Notes: generated from the sequence alone by a model not told the origin. 64,000 nucleotides of DNA from JANQOH01 sp965201155 (GCA_965201155.1 OZ241752.1:1922001-1986000), one strand, 5' to 3'. Positions 53,063-62,010 are shown, counted from the stretch's first letter. Numbers and translations: made by a program.

Positions 53063-54228
53063 TCCGCCGGGTCCGCGAACTCAGCGATAATGGCGGCGCG
53101 AGCGCTGTCGAGATCGGGGATGGCGCCGCGCTGCGGCGGGTCCGCATGGCCGGAAATCTTGATGGGATTGCCGGCGATACGAACCGCGTCGGCGCGTGGA
53201 TCGTCGATTCCCACTACCATGTTGCGGGCCAGTATCTGCGGCTGCGATACCGCCGCGCCGACATCGTTAAGCGGCCCGCACGGCACACCTGCCGCCTCCA
53301 GGCACGCCAGCCAGTGGGCGGTGCCGGCAGTGGTCAACGTGCGTTCGAGTTCTGTCTTGAGGGCCGTAACATGCTCCATGCGCTGCGGATTGGTGCGGAA
53401 CCGTGCGTCCTCGAGCAGGTCCTCGCGTTCCAGCGCTTCGCAGAGCTTGCGAAACAGCGCGTCATTGCCGGCAGCCATGATGATATGGCCGTCGCCGCTT
53501 TCATAGCACTCGAACGGCGCGATGGAAGGATGCCGCGCACCGCTGGGCGGCGGACTCTCGCCGGTCGTGAAATAGCGTGCAACCGCGTTTTCCAGGATCG
53601 CAAGCTGACAGTCGAGCATGGCGATATCGATGAACCGCCCGCGACCGGTGCGGGCGCGTTCATGAAGCGCGGCATTGACGCCGACGGCAGTGAACAGGCC
53701 GGCGGCAATATCGCCGATGGCAGTACCCACGCGCGTCGGCGGCGTATCTTCGTGTCCGGTAAGGCTCATGATACCGCCCATGCCCTGCACGACCATGTCA
53801 TAGGCGGGGCGCCCGGACAGCGGCCCGGTCTGCCCGAAGCCGGAGCAGGCCGCATAGATGAGGCGCGGGAAGCGTTCGTTCAGCATCTCCCAGCCATAGC
53901 CCAGCCGGGCCATGGCGCCGGGACGGAAATTCTCCACCAGCACATCGGCGCGGGCGAGCAGGCGTTCGAACAGCGCCTTGTCGTCCGCTGCCTTGAGGTC
54001 AAGCGCGATGCTCTCCTTGCCGCGGTTGAGCGACATGAAATAGGCGGACTGGCCGTCCACCCACGGGCCATAGGCGCGGGCGTCGTCGCCCCCCGGCGGC
54101 TCCACCTTGATGACGCGCGCGCCGAGGTCGGAAAGCAGCATGGTGCAAAACGGCCCGGCCAGCACACGGGTCATGTCCAGCACAAGAAGCCCGGCCAGCG
54201 GCCCGGCGCCGTTATTCTCCTGGGTCAT
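53059..54228 (-). CDS. CaiB/BaiF family CoA-transferase
   Basis: A 389-residue type III CoA-transferase starting at the ATG at 54228; the frame is open further upstream but without family similarity. Motifs are VLDMTRVLAGPFCTMLLSDL, GARVIKVEPPGGDDAR, ENFRPGAMARLGYG and QGMGGIMSLTG. The segment IDIAMLDCQLAILE holds the catalytic Asp that forms the acyl anhydride in formyl-CoA transferase. It moves CoA between carboxylates. With the ThDP enzyme nearby an oxalate/formyl-CoA-like pathway is conceivable but not shown. It overlaps the acylase gene by four bases. Confidence 0.9.
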   Translation of the reverse strand: MTQENNGAGPLAGLLVLDMTRVLAGPFCTMLLSDLGARVIKVEPPGGDDARAYGPWVDGQSAYFMSLNRGKESIALDLKAADDKALFERLLARADVLVENFRPGAMARLGYGWEMLNERFPRLIYAACSGFGQTGPLSGRPAYDMVVQGMGGIMSLTGHEDTPPTRVGTAIGDIAAGLFTAVGVNAALHERARTGRGRFIDIAMLDCQLAILENAVARYFTTGESPPPSGARHPSIAPFECYESGDGHIIMAAGNDALFRKLCEALEREDLLEDARFRTNPQRMEHVTALKTELERTLTTAGTAHWLACLEAAGVPCGPLNDVGAAVSQPQILARNMVVGIDDPRADAVRIAGNPIKISGHADPPQRGAIPDLDSARAAIIAEFADPAE

Positions 54229-54441
54229 GGATGCGCGGTTGCCCGGTATCGTCGGTTCAGTATCCCGCAGGCGCGGGCGATGCAGCGTCGCGCATGGTAT
54301 CACACAGCGCGCGCGGTTTTCCAGACCCCGGAGCGCCGTGCCGCAAGGCAGAGGCGCCCCAAGATTCCCGCGCCCGCGGCGCCAGGAATATACTGCCGGC
54401 GATGGTGTCGCGGCGGGTCGCACTCTGCTAAAAGCGGGCGC

Positions 54442-55005
54442 ATGGTGAAGCTCGACAAGATCTATACCCGGGGCGGCGATGCCGGTGAAACATCGCTGGG
54501 CGACGGGAGCCGCGTCGCCAAGCATGATGCGCGCGTGGAAGCCTGCGGGGCCGTCGACGAGGCCAACGCCGTCCTCGGCCTTGCGCGGCGCCATTGCGCC
54601 GGCGGCGACGGCGATATGCTGGCGCGCATTCAGAACGACCTGTTCGACCTTGGTGCGGATCTCTGTGTGCCGCCGGAATCGCTGCGTGCGCAAGGCCGCC
54701 TGCGCATTTCGCAAAGTCAGATCGACCGCCTGGAGGCGGAAATCGACGCCATGAACGGGGCGCTGGCGCCGCTAACCTCATTCATATTGCCGGGCGGCAG
54801 CGCGGCCGCAGCGTGGCTGCACATGGCGCGTACCGTGGTCCGCCGCGCCGAACGGCGAGTGGCGGTATTGGCGGCAGATGACTCCGCGGCGCCGCTGCCA
54901 ATGATCTATCTCAACCGCCTGTCGGACCATTTGTTTGTTCTGGCGCGGCGCTGCAATGACGGCGGCCGCGCCGATATCCTCTGGCAGCCCGGCGGAAATC
55001 AATAA
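54442..55005 (+). CDS. PduO-type cob(I)alamin adenosyltransferase
   Basis: A 187-residue protein with the trimeric PduO/MMAB signature. It starts VKLDKIYTRGGDAGETSLGDG, the ATP-binding loop, followed by EACGAVDEANAVLGLAR, FILPGGS, ARTVVRRAERR and LNRLSDHLFVLAR. It transfers the adenosyl group of ATP to cob(I)alamin to make coenzyme B12, usually for methylmalonyl-CoA mutase or diol dehydratases. No such mutase is in the window. It is divergent from the CoA-transferase gene with a 213-base gap that shows no clear promoter. Confidence 0.93.
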   Translation: MVKLDKIYTRGGDAGETSLGDGSRVAKHDARVEACGAVDEANAVLGLARRHCAGGDGDMLARIQNDLFDLGADLCVPPESLRAQGRLRISQSQIDRLEAEIDAMNGALAPLTSFILPGGSAAAAWLHMARTVVRRAERRVAVLAADDSAAPLPMIYLNRLSDHLFVLARRCNDGGRADILWQPGGNQ

Positions 55006-55049
55006 GCGCAGCCTGCGCAAATCGGCACCGGAAAGGAAAGCACAAGACG

Positions 55050-55988
55050 ATGGATTTCGGACTGCATATTGGCACGCGCGGCGCCGCAGCGACGCCGGAA
55101 GGGTTGCAGGCGATTGCGCGCCGGGCCGAATCCGCGGGCCTCAACTGGCTCGGCTTCAACGATCATGTGATCGTCACCGGAGCCGTTGAATCGCGCTATC
55201 CCTACAGTGAAAGCGGCGCCTGGCCGGCCGCCGACACCGGCACATGCCTGGAACAACTGATGGCCATTGCCCATGTCGCGGCAGTCACGCAGCGAATCCG
55301 CCTGCTTACGTCGGTCATGGTGCTGCCGCACCGGGCGCCGGTGCTGGCGGCCAAGATGCTGGCGACGGCTGATGTGCTGTCCAACGGACGCCTGACGATC
55401 GGTGTCGGTATCGGCTGGATGGCCGAAGAGATGGCGGCGCTCCAGTCACCGCCATTTGCGCGGCGTGCGCAGGCGGCGGCGGAATATATCGGCGCCTTTC
55501 GCGCCCTGTGGACCGAGGCCCGCCCGAGTTTCAGCGGCGAGTTTGTGTCTTTCGACGATATCCTGTTCGACCCGAAACCGGTGCAGCGGCCGCACCCGCC
55601 GATCTGGGTGGGCGGTGAGGGTGCCGCCGCGCAGCGCCGCGCCGGTGCGCTCGGCGATGGCTGGTATCCCGTTATTGCCAATCCGCGCCGCTCGCTCGCC
55701 ACTCCCGAAGCCTACGCCGATGCGCTGGCCGGGGTGCGGCGCCACGCCGCCGAGGCCGGCCGCGACCCTGCGGCGCTTGATACCGCGCTGTTCGTGCCGT
55801 GGTACCACCTCGGGGGCGAACGGACGCAGCCGTTCACCGGGCCGCCCGGCGCCATCGCCGCCGATGCACGCGCCTGGCGCGATGCAGGGGTGAACCATCT
55901 GATTATCGGATTCGAAAGCGACGCGCTGGCGGACAGCCTTTCCCGCATTGATGCCTTTGCCACGGACGTCATCCCATTGACGCAATGA
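55050..55988 (+). CDS. LLM-class F420-dependent-type oxidoreductase
   Basis: A 312-residue luciferase-like barrel of the TIGR03619 type. It begins MDFGLHIGTRGAAATPEGLQ and has GLNWLGFNDHVIVT, VMVLPHRAPVLAAKMLAT, IGVGIGWMAEEM and RPHPPIWVGGEG. The stop overlaps the ThDP-enzyme ATG by four bases, so the two enzymes probably act in one pathway. Whether the cofactor is F420 or FMN is not readable; no F420 biosynthesis gene is in view. It is related to, but not a recent copy of, the LLM gene at 18655. Confidence 0.85.
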   Translation: MDFGLHIGTRGAAATPEGLQAIARRAESAGLNWLGFNDHVIVTGAVESRYPYSESGAWPAADTGTCLEQLMAIAHVAAVTQRIRLLTSVMVLPHRAPVLAAKMLATADVLSNGRLTIGVGIGWMAEEMAALQSPPFARRAQAAAEYIGAFRALWTEARPSFSGEFVSFDDILFDPKPVQRPHPPIWVGGEGAAAQRRAGALGDGWYPVIANPRRSLATPEAYADALAGVRRHAAEAGRDPAALDTALFVPWYHLGGERTQPFTGPPGAIAADARAWRDAGVNHLIIGFESDALADSLSRIDAFATDVIPLTQ

Positions 55989-57685
55989 CTACCGCCGAGA
56001 TGGTCGCCGCGCTGCTCAAGGCTCGCGGCGTCGAACGCATCTTCGCGCTGTGCGGCGGCCATATCATGCCGGTGTGGATGGCCGCCGATGCCGAGGGCAT
56101 TGCCATTGTCGATGTTCGCGACGAACGCGCCGCCGTGCATATGGCCCAGGCCCATGCCGAAATCACCGGGGGCCTGGGCGTTGCCATGGCGACCGCCGGA
56201 CCGGGCGTCACCAACGCCATGACGGGCATCGCCAATGCGCATGTCTCGCGCGCGCCGGTCCTCGTCATTTCCGGCACACCGCCGAGAGCGCAGGAAAATC
56301 GCGGCGCGCTGCAGGACCTGGATCATGTCGCGCTGGTCGCCGCTGTCACACGCTATGCGCGCACTGTCCGCGATCCGGCGCTGGCGGCGCAGGAACTTGA
56401 TGAGGCTGTCGCCTGCGCCCTTGGCGAGGGCGGAGAACCGGGGCCGGCCTTCATCCAGTTTCCCACCGATATTCTGCGCGCGACTCCTCCCGCGGTCACG
56501 CGCCGGGCCGAGCATTTGGCGGGGAGGGCGCGCCCGCAGCTATATCCCGATCCCGAAGCCGCAGTGCGCGCCGCCGACCTGATCTGGTCGGCGCGCCGCC
56601 CGTTGGTCATTTCCGGGCGCGGCGCGCGCGGCGCGGGCATGGAAATGACAGCACTGCTCGATCGCCTGGGTGGCGCCTATCTCGACACAGGGGAAAGCCG
56701 CGGGCTGGTGTCCGATGACCATCCCGCGGCAATCGCCGCCATGCGCGGCGCCGCAATGACCAGCGCCGATCTCGTCGTCACAGTCGGGCGACGGCTGGAC
56801 TTTCAACTGGCCTATGGCTCGCCGGCGGTGTTCGGCGACGCGCAATTTGTGCGGATTGCCGATACAGCGGGCGAATTGCGCGACAATCGGCGCGGTGCGG
56901 TCGAGATTCTGGCGACACCCGCGCTGGCGCTTGCCGCCATTGCCGACGCCGCTGGCAACCGCGCACCGGCGGTCGATGGTGAATGGATCGCCGGGTTGCG
57001 GCAGGGCCACGACCGGCGATCCGCAAAATTGCGTGCGACGCTGGACTCCGCGCCCTCCGGCAGCGACGGACTCATGCACCCCAACCGGCTGATCGGCGCG
57101 CTGCGCAGCCGACTGGACGACAATGCCATCGTCATCGTCGATGGCGGCGATTTTCTGAGCTTCGCCCGTGTCGGGCTCGCGGCGCCGACAATGCTGGACT
57201 CCGGTCCGTTCGGCTGCCTCGGCGTCGGCGTGCCCTATGGCATAGCGGCGGCGCTTGCCTGCCCCGACAGGCAAGTGGTGGTGGCGACCGGCGACGGCTC
57301 ATTCGGCTTCAACGCCATCGAGCTCGATACGGCGGCGCGGCATGGCGCCCGCGTCGTGTTTGTGGTGGCAAACAACGGCGCCTGGCAGATCGAGGTGCGC
57401 GACCAGACGGTCACCCATGGCAAGGTGGTCGGCACCCGCCTGCAATTCGCCGATCACGCGGCGATGGCACGCGGTTTCGGCCTGCGTGCCGAACGCGTTG
57501 CGGCGCCCGAGGACTTGCCGGCGGCGCTTGATCGCGCCTTCGCTCATGCGCCTGCCCTGCTCGATGTTCCGGTAACGCCGGAGGCGGAATCGTCGGATTC
57601 ACGCGCCGGTCTTGCCTGGGTGCCGGACCTTCAACCGCTGGCTGCGTGGGACGCCGCGGAGCGCAAATGGCGCGAAACCCGGTGA
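55985..57685 (+). CDS. Thiamine-diphosphate-dependent enzyme (acetolactate synthase/2-hydroxyacyl-CoA lyase type)
   Basis: A 566-residue ThDP enzyme with the usual three-domain order. The PYR domain holds the activating Glu47 in DVRDERAAVHMA and GVAMATAGPGVTNAMTGIA. The middle domain has PLVISGRGARGAG, and the PP domain has the Mg motif TGDGSFGFN and FVVANNGAWQIE. It resembles acetolactate synthases and oxalyl-CoA or 2-hydroxyacyl-CoA lyases. The nearby CoA-transferase tilts me slightly towards the lyases. It is coupled to the LLM gene upstream by ATGA overlap, and ends 32 bases before the convergent dehalogenase. Confidence 0.85.
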   Translation: MTTAEMVAALLKARGVERIFALCGGHIMPVWMAADAEGIAIVDVRDERAAVHMAQAHAEITGGLGVAMATAGPGVTNAMTGIANAHVSRAPVLVISGTPPRAQENRGALQDLDHVALVAAVTRYARTVRDPALAAQELDEAVACALGEGGEPGPAFIQFPTDILRATPPAVTRRAEHLAGRARPQLYPDPEAAVRAADLIWSARRPLVISGRGARGAGMEMTALLDRLGGAYLDTGESRGLVSDDHPAAIAAMRGAAMTSADLVVTVGRRLDFQLAYGSPAVFGDAQFVRIADTAGELRDNRRGAVEILATPALALAAIADAAGNRAPAVDGEWIAGLRQGHDRRSAKLRATLDSAPSGSDGLMHPNRLIGALRSRLDDNAIVIVDGGDFLSFARVGLAAPTMLDSGPFGCLGVGVPYGIAAALACPDRQVVVATGDGSFGFNAIELDTAARHGARVVFVVANNGAWQIEVRDQTVTHGKVVGTRLQFADHAAMARGFGLRAERVAAPEDLPAALDRAFAHAPALLDVPVTPEAESSDSRAGLAWVPDLQPLAAWDAAERKWRETR

Positions 57686-57691
57686 CGCTCC

Positions 57692-57709
57692 AGCGCTTTA
57701 CGAAGTGCT
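57692..57709. terminator. Weak hairpin between convergent genes
   Basis: AGCGCTT, loop TACG, AAGTGCT form a seven-base stem with one G-T pair in the gap between the ThDP gene stop and the dehalogenase stop. There is no T run, so this is a tentative bidirectional terminator. Confidence 0.25.
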
Positions 57710-57716
57710 CCCGGCG

Positions 57717-58601
57717 CTATTCCAACCGATCCAGAAACGCCGCAAGAGCGGCGCCGATCTCGTGCGGCGAGTCTTCCTGCACGAAATGCGACCCTGACAC
57801 TGTTACTTCCGTTTGATTGGGCCATGTGCGGCAGAACTCACGCTGCGCGCCGACAAGGATGGTCCCCGGTTCGGCGTTGACGAACAATTTCGGCAGGTCG
57901 CTCCCGGCGAGCCAGGCGGCGTAGGCATCTGCGGTCGCGACCACATCCGCCGGCTCGCCGTCGACGGGAATCTGCCGCGGCCATGTCAGAGTCGGACGCC
58001 GCGACTCCCCCGGTTCGCGGAACGGGCGGCGATAGACGTCCATTTCCGCGTCGGTCAGGCCGCGCAGCACGGAATTCGGCAGCAGCAATTCCACGAACAG
58101 ATTGCGCTTCAGCACCATCGTCTCGCCGTCCGGTGAACGCAGCGACCGAAAGAACCTGCGAGCCGGAGCCGGCCATTCGTGCCAGGTCACCGGGCGCACC
58201 AGTGCTTCCATATACGCGATGCCCGCGATGCGTTCGGGGTGTCTGCGCGCCCAGTCGAACCCCAGGGCCGAACCCCAGTCGTGCACCACCAGGACAGCGT
58301 TGGAAACGTCCAGCGTATCGAACCATTCGTCGAGATAATGCGCATGATCGGCAAACCCGTAGCCGCGCGAGGACTTTCCCGACTCGCCCATGCCGATCAG
58401 GTCCGGCGCAAGGCAGCGCCCGCGCCCGGCGGCATGGGGGATGATATTCCGCCACAAATAGGATGATGTGGGGTTGCCGTGCAGGAAGATGATGGTGCGG
58501 CCGTCAGCGCCTGCCTCGCCCGTATCTACATAAGCCATTTCGGAATCATGCACCGCGACGCGGCGGCGCGGATGCGGGTCGAGGGCGGAAATTTCAGGCA
58601 T
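57717..58601 (-). CDS. dhaA: Haloalkane dehalogenase, DhaA/LinB (HLD-II) type
   Basis: A 294-residue alpha/beta-hydrolase starting at the ATG at 58601, with GGAG eight bases before it. It carries the full dehalogenase set: HGNPTSSYLW with halide-stabilising Asn43, VVHDWGSALGF with nucleophile Asp108 and the second halide ligand Trp109, the catalytic acid in IAYMEALV (Glu132), and His272 in GSHFVQEDSP. RCLAPDLIGMGES and RRPTLTWPRQIP are also typical of HLD-II. It would release halide from alkyl halides to give alcohols in the cytoplasm. It is divergent from the SDR gene, which could oxidise the alcohol. Confidence 0.9.
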   Translation of the reverse strand: MPEISALDPHPRRRVAVHDSEMAYVDTGEAGADGRTIIFLHGNPTSSYLWRNIIPHAAGRGRCLAPDLIGMGESGKSSRGYGFADHAHYLDEWFDTLDVSNAVLVVHDWGSALGFDWARRHPERIAGIAYMEALVRPVTWHEWPAPARRFFRSLRSPDGETMVLKRNLFVELLLPNSVLRGLTDAEMDVYRRPFREPGESRRPTLTWPRQIPVDGEPADVVATADAYAAWLAGSDLPKLFVNAEPGTILVGAQREFCRTWPNQTEVTVSGSHFVQEDSPHEIGAALAAFLDRLE

Positions 58602-58620
58602 GGGGGTTCTCCGGAAGATA

Positions 58621-58648
58621 TTGACGCTGGCGGCGGGGCCAGTATCGT
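58621..58648 (+). promoter_or_regulatory. Possible promoter of the SDR gene
   Basis: TTGACG (58621-58626) and TATCGT (58643-58648) are spaced by 16 bases, 43 bases before the SDR ATG, in the gap shared with the divergent dehalogenase gene. Confidence 0.35.
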
Positions 58649-58690
58649 CCAAGTGCAAACAGGGGAAAAGCGGGGCGGGGGAGTCAGGCC

Positions 58691-59467
58691 ATGGGCCGAC
58701 TGGCAGGGAAAGCGGCGCTGATTACAGGCGGCGCTTCGGGAATCGGAAAGCGCACGGCGGAACGCATGATCGGCGAGGGCGCGAAGGTACTCATCACCGA
58801 CATCAATACCGCCGGACTCGCCGCCGCCGAGGCAGAAATCGGCGGCGATATCGCGTCATTTGCGCATGACGTGACCGATGAAACCAGTTGGAAGGCAGCA
58901 GTGGAGTCCGCGCTGCGCCATTTCGGACGGCTCGATGTCATGGTCAATTCGGCCGGAATCGGTACTATGGGCACGGTCGAGGAAACCTCGTTCGAAGACT
59001 GGAAGCAGGTCATGGCGGTGAACGCCGACGGCGTGTTTCTGGGCTGCAAATACGGTGTGCAGGCGATCAAGCGCACCTCGCGGGAGCCCGGCGCCGGCGG
59101 TTCGATCGTCAATATCTCGTCGGTGTCGGGTCTGATCGGTGGGCACAATCTGGCCGCCTACAATGCCAGCAAGGGCGCGGTGCGCCTGTTGACCAAATCA
59201 GTAGCGCTTCATTGCGCGCGCCGCGGCTACAATATTCGCTGCAATTCCGTTCATCCCACCTTCATCGACACGCCGATGGTGCGGGCGATGATGGACGGTG
59301 CGCCCGACCCGGACATCCTCAGGTCCAAGCTGGAGCGTCAGGTTCCCCTCGGACGCCTCGGCGAACCCGACGACATCGCATGGGGCATCGTCTATCTCGC
59401 TTCCAATGAGTCGAAATACATGACCGGCGCTGAATTCGTTGTGGATGGCGGCATCACCGCCATGTAA
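58691..59467 (+). CDS. Short-chain dehydrogenase/reductase
   Basis: A 258-residue classical SDR. The cofactor motif is ALITGGASGIGKRTA, with Asp in ITDINTAG favouring NAD(H). The structural motif is VNSAGIG. The catalytic tetrad is visible as Asn in MAVNADG, Ser in NISSVSGL, and Tyr-x-x-x-Lys in LAAYNASKGA. The end GAEFVVDGGITAM is typical of cyclohexanol- and 3-hydroxyacid-type SDRs. It is divergent from the haloalkane dehalogenase and could oxidise the alcohol product; that link is inferred from context. Confidence 0.9.
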   Translation: MGRLAGKAALITGGASGIGKRTAERMIGEGAKVLITDINTAGLAAAEAEIGGDIASFAHDVTDETSWKAAVESALRHFGRLDVMVNSAGIGTMGTVEETSFEDWKQVMAVNADGVFLGCKYGVQAIKRTSREPGAGGSIVNISSVSGLIGGHNLAAYNASKGAVRLLTKSVALHCARRGYNIRCNSVHPTFIDTPMVRAMMDGAPDPDILRSKLERQVPLGRLGEPDDIAWGIVYLASNESKYMTGAEFVVDGGITAM

Positions 59468-59514
59468 CCCGCCGGAGCGGGCAGGGAATCCGCCGCCTCC
59501 CGCGCCTTGCGTGG

Positions 59515-60387
59515 TCAGCTCTGCGGCGGGTCATCCCCCGACATGGCGATGGGCAGGTCGGGGCGGGCGCCCCATTCGGCCCAAGAGCCGTCATAGACCG
59601 CCCAGTCATGCTTGCCGGCTTCGTTCAGCGCTAACGCCAGAATGCACGCCGTGACGCCGGAACCGCAAGTGGTGATGACCGGGCGCGACCAGTCGAGCCC
59701 CGCCGCCTCGAAACGGGCGCGAGTCTCCGCCGCATCCGGCATCACGGTGCCGTCGGTCAACAGGCGCTCCCATGGCAACGACAGCGCCCCTGGCATATGG
59801 CCGCCGGAGCGCACCTCGGGATAGGGGTCCGCTTCACGTCCTGCATAGCGCGCCGCAGCGCGGGCGTCGATGACCTGGGGGCCGCCCTCAGTCAGCGCGC
59901 TGCGCACCGCCTGCCAGTCGCGCACAAGGTCGCGCGGCGGCGGCGCGGAATAGGAAACCAGTGCATGCGCGGTCTCGCCGCTTTCCAGTGCACCGCCGCC
60001 AGCGCGCCACGCCGGCAGTCCGCCATCCAGGACTGAGACCTTGTCATGTCCGAAAATGCGGAACATCCACCACACGCGGGCGGCGCTGTAGAGGCCGCGC
60101 GTGTCATAGGCAACCACATGCGTGTCATTGCCGATGCCCAGCGCGCCGACCTTTTCCGCAAAGGTGGCGGCGTCGGGCAGCATGTGATCCAGCGGCCCCC
60201 ACGGTTCCGGGTCCGCAATGTCGTCAATATCGAAATATACGGCGCCCGGAATATGCCCTTCCCGATATTCAGCGTGCGCGTCGCGGCCGAGATTGGGAAG
60301 ATGATACGTGGCATCGACAACGAAGACCTCAGGCAGGACCGCCGTCAGGCGTGCCGCGTCGATGACCGTTGGCGGGGGCGCGCTCAT
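59515..60387 (-). CDS. Thiosulfate/3-mercaptopyruvate sulfurtransferase, copy 2 of a tandem pair
   Basis: A 290-residue two-domain rhodanese. The catalytic cysteine is in the second domain, TTCGSGVTACILAL; the CGSG(V/I)TA loop is characteristic of 3-mercaptopyruvate sulfurtransferases such as SseA. Domain one has AEYREGHIPGAVYFDIDDIAD and domain two has GHMPGALSLPWE. It moves sulfane sulfur from mercaptopyruvate or thiosulfate to acceptors. The ATG overlaps the stop of its paralogue at 60384 by four bases, so the two are co-transcribed. Confidence 0.9.
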   Translation of the reverse strand: MSAPPPTVIDAARLTAVLPEVFVVDATYHLPNLGRDAHAEYREGHIPGAVYFDIDDIADPEPWGPLDHMLPDAATFAEKVGALGIGNDTHVVAYDTRGLYSAARVWWMFRIFGHDKVSVLDGGLPAWRAGGGALESGETAHALVSYSAPPPRDLVRDWQAVRSALTEGGPQVIDARAAARYAGREADPYPEVRSGGHMPGALSLPWERLLTDGTVMPDAAETRARFEAAGLDWSRPVITTCGSGVTACILALALNEAGKHDWAVYDGSWAEWGARPDLPIAMSGDDPPQS

Positions 60388-61235
60388 GATCCCGTCTCCA
60401 CGGGCGTATCGCCGCGTCCGCCCCAGTCGGTCCAGGAGCCGTCATAGATCGCGACGGCGTCACGCCCGATCAAATGCAACCCGAGCGCCAGATTGCATGC
60501 GGTCACACCGGAGCCGCAGGTGGTGATGACGGGCTTGTCGAGGTCCAGCCCGGCGCCCTGGTAGAGCGCGGCCAGCGCGTCTGCGTCCTTCATGAGCCTG
60601 TTTTCGTCATAAAGTTCCAGAAACGGCAGATTATGCGCACCGGGCATATGACCGCTGCGCAAGCCGGCGCGGGGCTCCGGTTCCGTGCCTGCGAAGCGCC
60701 CGCGCGAACGCGCGTCCAGAACCTGCTCGCCGCCGGTCTCCAAGGCGGTGCGGACCTGTCCGCAATTGCGCACACGCCCCGGCCCCCGGGCGGTAAAGTG
60801 CTGAGCCGCAGGCTGTACCGCGCCGGTTGCGAGCGGCCGCCCCTCGGCGCGCCATTTCGGCAGGCCGCCATCAAGGACGGAAACCCTGTCATGTCCGAAC
60901 GCGCGGAACATCCACCATGCGCGCGCGGCGCTGCCTATGCCGGTAGCGTCGTAACAGATCACATGAGTGTCGTTGGTGATCCCCAGCGCGCCCACCTTTG
61001 CGGCGAACAGATCAGCATCAGGCAGCATGTGCGGAAGCGGGTCCGCCTTGTTCGCAATGTCATCAATGTCGAAAAACACCGCGCCGGGAATATGGGCAGC
61101 CTCGAACTCGGTGCGCGGGTCGCGTTCAAGCTGGGGCATGTGCCACGAACTGTCGACGATTCTCACCCCTGCATCAGCAGCGTGCGCTGCGAGCCACTCC
61201 GTCGAAACCAGTGCCTGCGGGTTGACATAAGCCAT
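60384..61235 (-). CDS. Thiosulfate/3-mercaptopyruvate sulfurtransferase, copy 1 of a tandem pair
   Basis: A 283-residue paralogue of the next gene, with the same architecture. Domain one has EFEAAHIPGAVFFDIDDIAN, and domain two has GHMPGAHNLPFLELYDENRL and the active loop TTCGSGVTACNLAL. Both copies keep the catalytic cysteine, so neither looks decayed. The pair probably arose by local duplication. The difference that may matter lies around the substrate-facing loops. The upstream neighbours AlaX and CysK support a general thiol and cysteine context. Confidence 0.9.
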   Translation of the reverse strand: MAYVNPQALVSTEWLAAHAADAGVRIVDSSWHMPQLERDPRTEFEAAHIPGAVFFDIDDIANKADPLPHMLPDADLFAAKVGALGITNDTHVICYDATGIGSAARAWWMFRAFGHDRVSVLDGGLPKWRAEGRPLATGAVQPAAQHFTARGPGRVRNCGQVRTALETGGEQVLDARSRGRFAGTEPEPRAGLRSGHMPGAHNLPFLELYDENRLMKDADALAALYQGAGLDLDKPVITTCGSGVTACNLALGLHLIGRDAVAIYDGSWTDWGGRGDTPVETGS

Positions 61236-61281
61236 TTCTGCCCCCTGTTACGGTCAGCCGGGCGCCCCGTTCGACAGGGCG

Positions 61282-62010
61282 CTACTCGTCAAGGACGACG
61301 GTGATGCGTCGGTTGCGCCGGCCCTTGCTTTCCACCCTGGAAACGCGGACGCGCCCGATCTCTGCGGTTCGCGCAACATGAGTGCCGCCGCACGCCTGCA
61401 CGTCGATGCCGGGAATTTCGATCAGCCTGACCCGGCCGGCGCCGCGCGGCGGCGCCACGGACAGTGTTTTCACCAGCGCCGGATCGGAATCCAGTTCGTC
61501 CTCGGTGATCCAGCGCGGCGCCACGGGGTGGTCCTCGGCGATCAGGCTGTTGAGGGATTCCGTCAGCGCGGTCTTGTCGGGCACGCTCTCCGGCAGGTCG
61601 AAATCAAGCCGGCTCTTGTACTCGTCCACCTTGCCGCCGGTCACCGCCCCGGAAACCAGCGCTGACAACAGGTGCAGGCAGGAATGCATGCGCATGAGCC
61701 GATGCCGGCGCGGCCAGTCGATCGCCCCTGTTACCGTATCGCCCACGGCAAGAATCGCCGCATCATCAGCAAGATGGAGCACCTCGCCATCCGCTCCCCA
61801 TATCGTATCGGTAATCGCGACGGTACCCCCGTCTTCGCGTTGCAGCGTTCCCGTGTCACCGGGTTGACCGCCGCCGCGCGGGTAAAACACCGTGCGATCC
61901 AGCCGCACGCCATCCGCATCCAGGGCTGTGACCCGCGCCGTGCATTGCGCGCAACGCGGGTCGTCGCGAAACAGCAGCGCCGTCACGGGCTGGCACCGCA
62001 GTCCAGCCAT
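61282..62010 (-). CDS. Alanyl-tRNA editing protein AlaX
   Basis: A 242-residue free-standing editing domain related to the C-terminal half of AlaRS. The first zinc motif HxxxH is in LMRMHSCLHLLSAL and the second in DVQACGGTHVARTAEIG. TVFYPRGGGQPGDTG is the AlaX fold signature. It deacylates Ser-tRNA-Ala (and possibly Gly-tRNA-Ala), preventing mistranslation. It begins inside the end of cysK, overlapping by 28 bases, so it is co-transcribed with cysteine synthase. That pairing is notable because serine is a substrate precursor for both. Confidence 0.92.
   Translation of the reverse strand: MAGLRCQPVTALLFRDDPRCAQCTARVTALDADGVRLDRTVFYPRGGGQPGDTGTLQREDGGTVAITDTIWGADGEVLHLADDAAILAVGDTVTGAIDWPRRHRLMRMHSCLHLLSALVSGAVTGGKVDEYKSRLDFDLPESVPDKTALTESLNSLIAEDHPVAPRWITEDELDSDPALVKTLSVAPPRGAGRVRLIEIPGIDVQACGGTHVARTAEIGRVRVSRVESKGRRNRRITVVLDE

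Noticed and set aside
59468..59481. Hairpin CCCGC-CGGA-GCGGG after the SDR gene
   Set aside because: Only five base pairs and no T run, so it is too weak to call a terminator.
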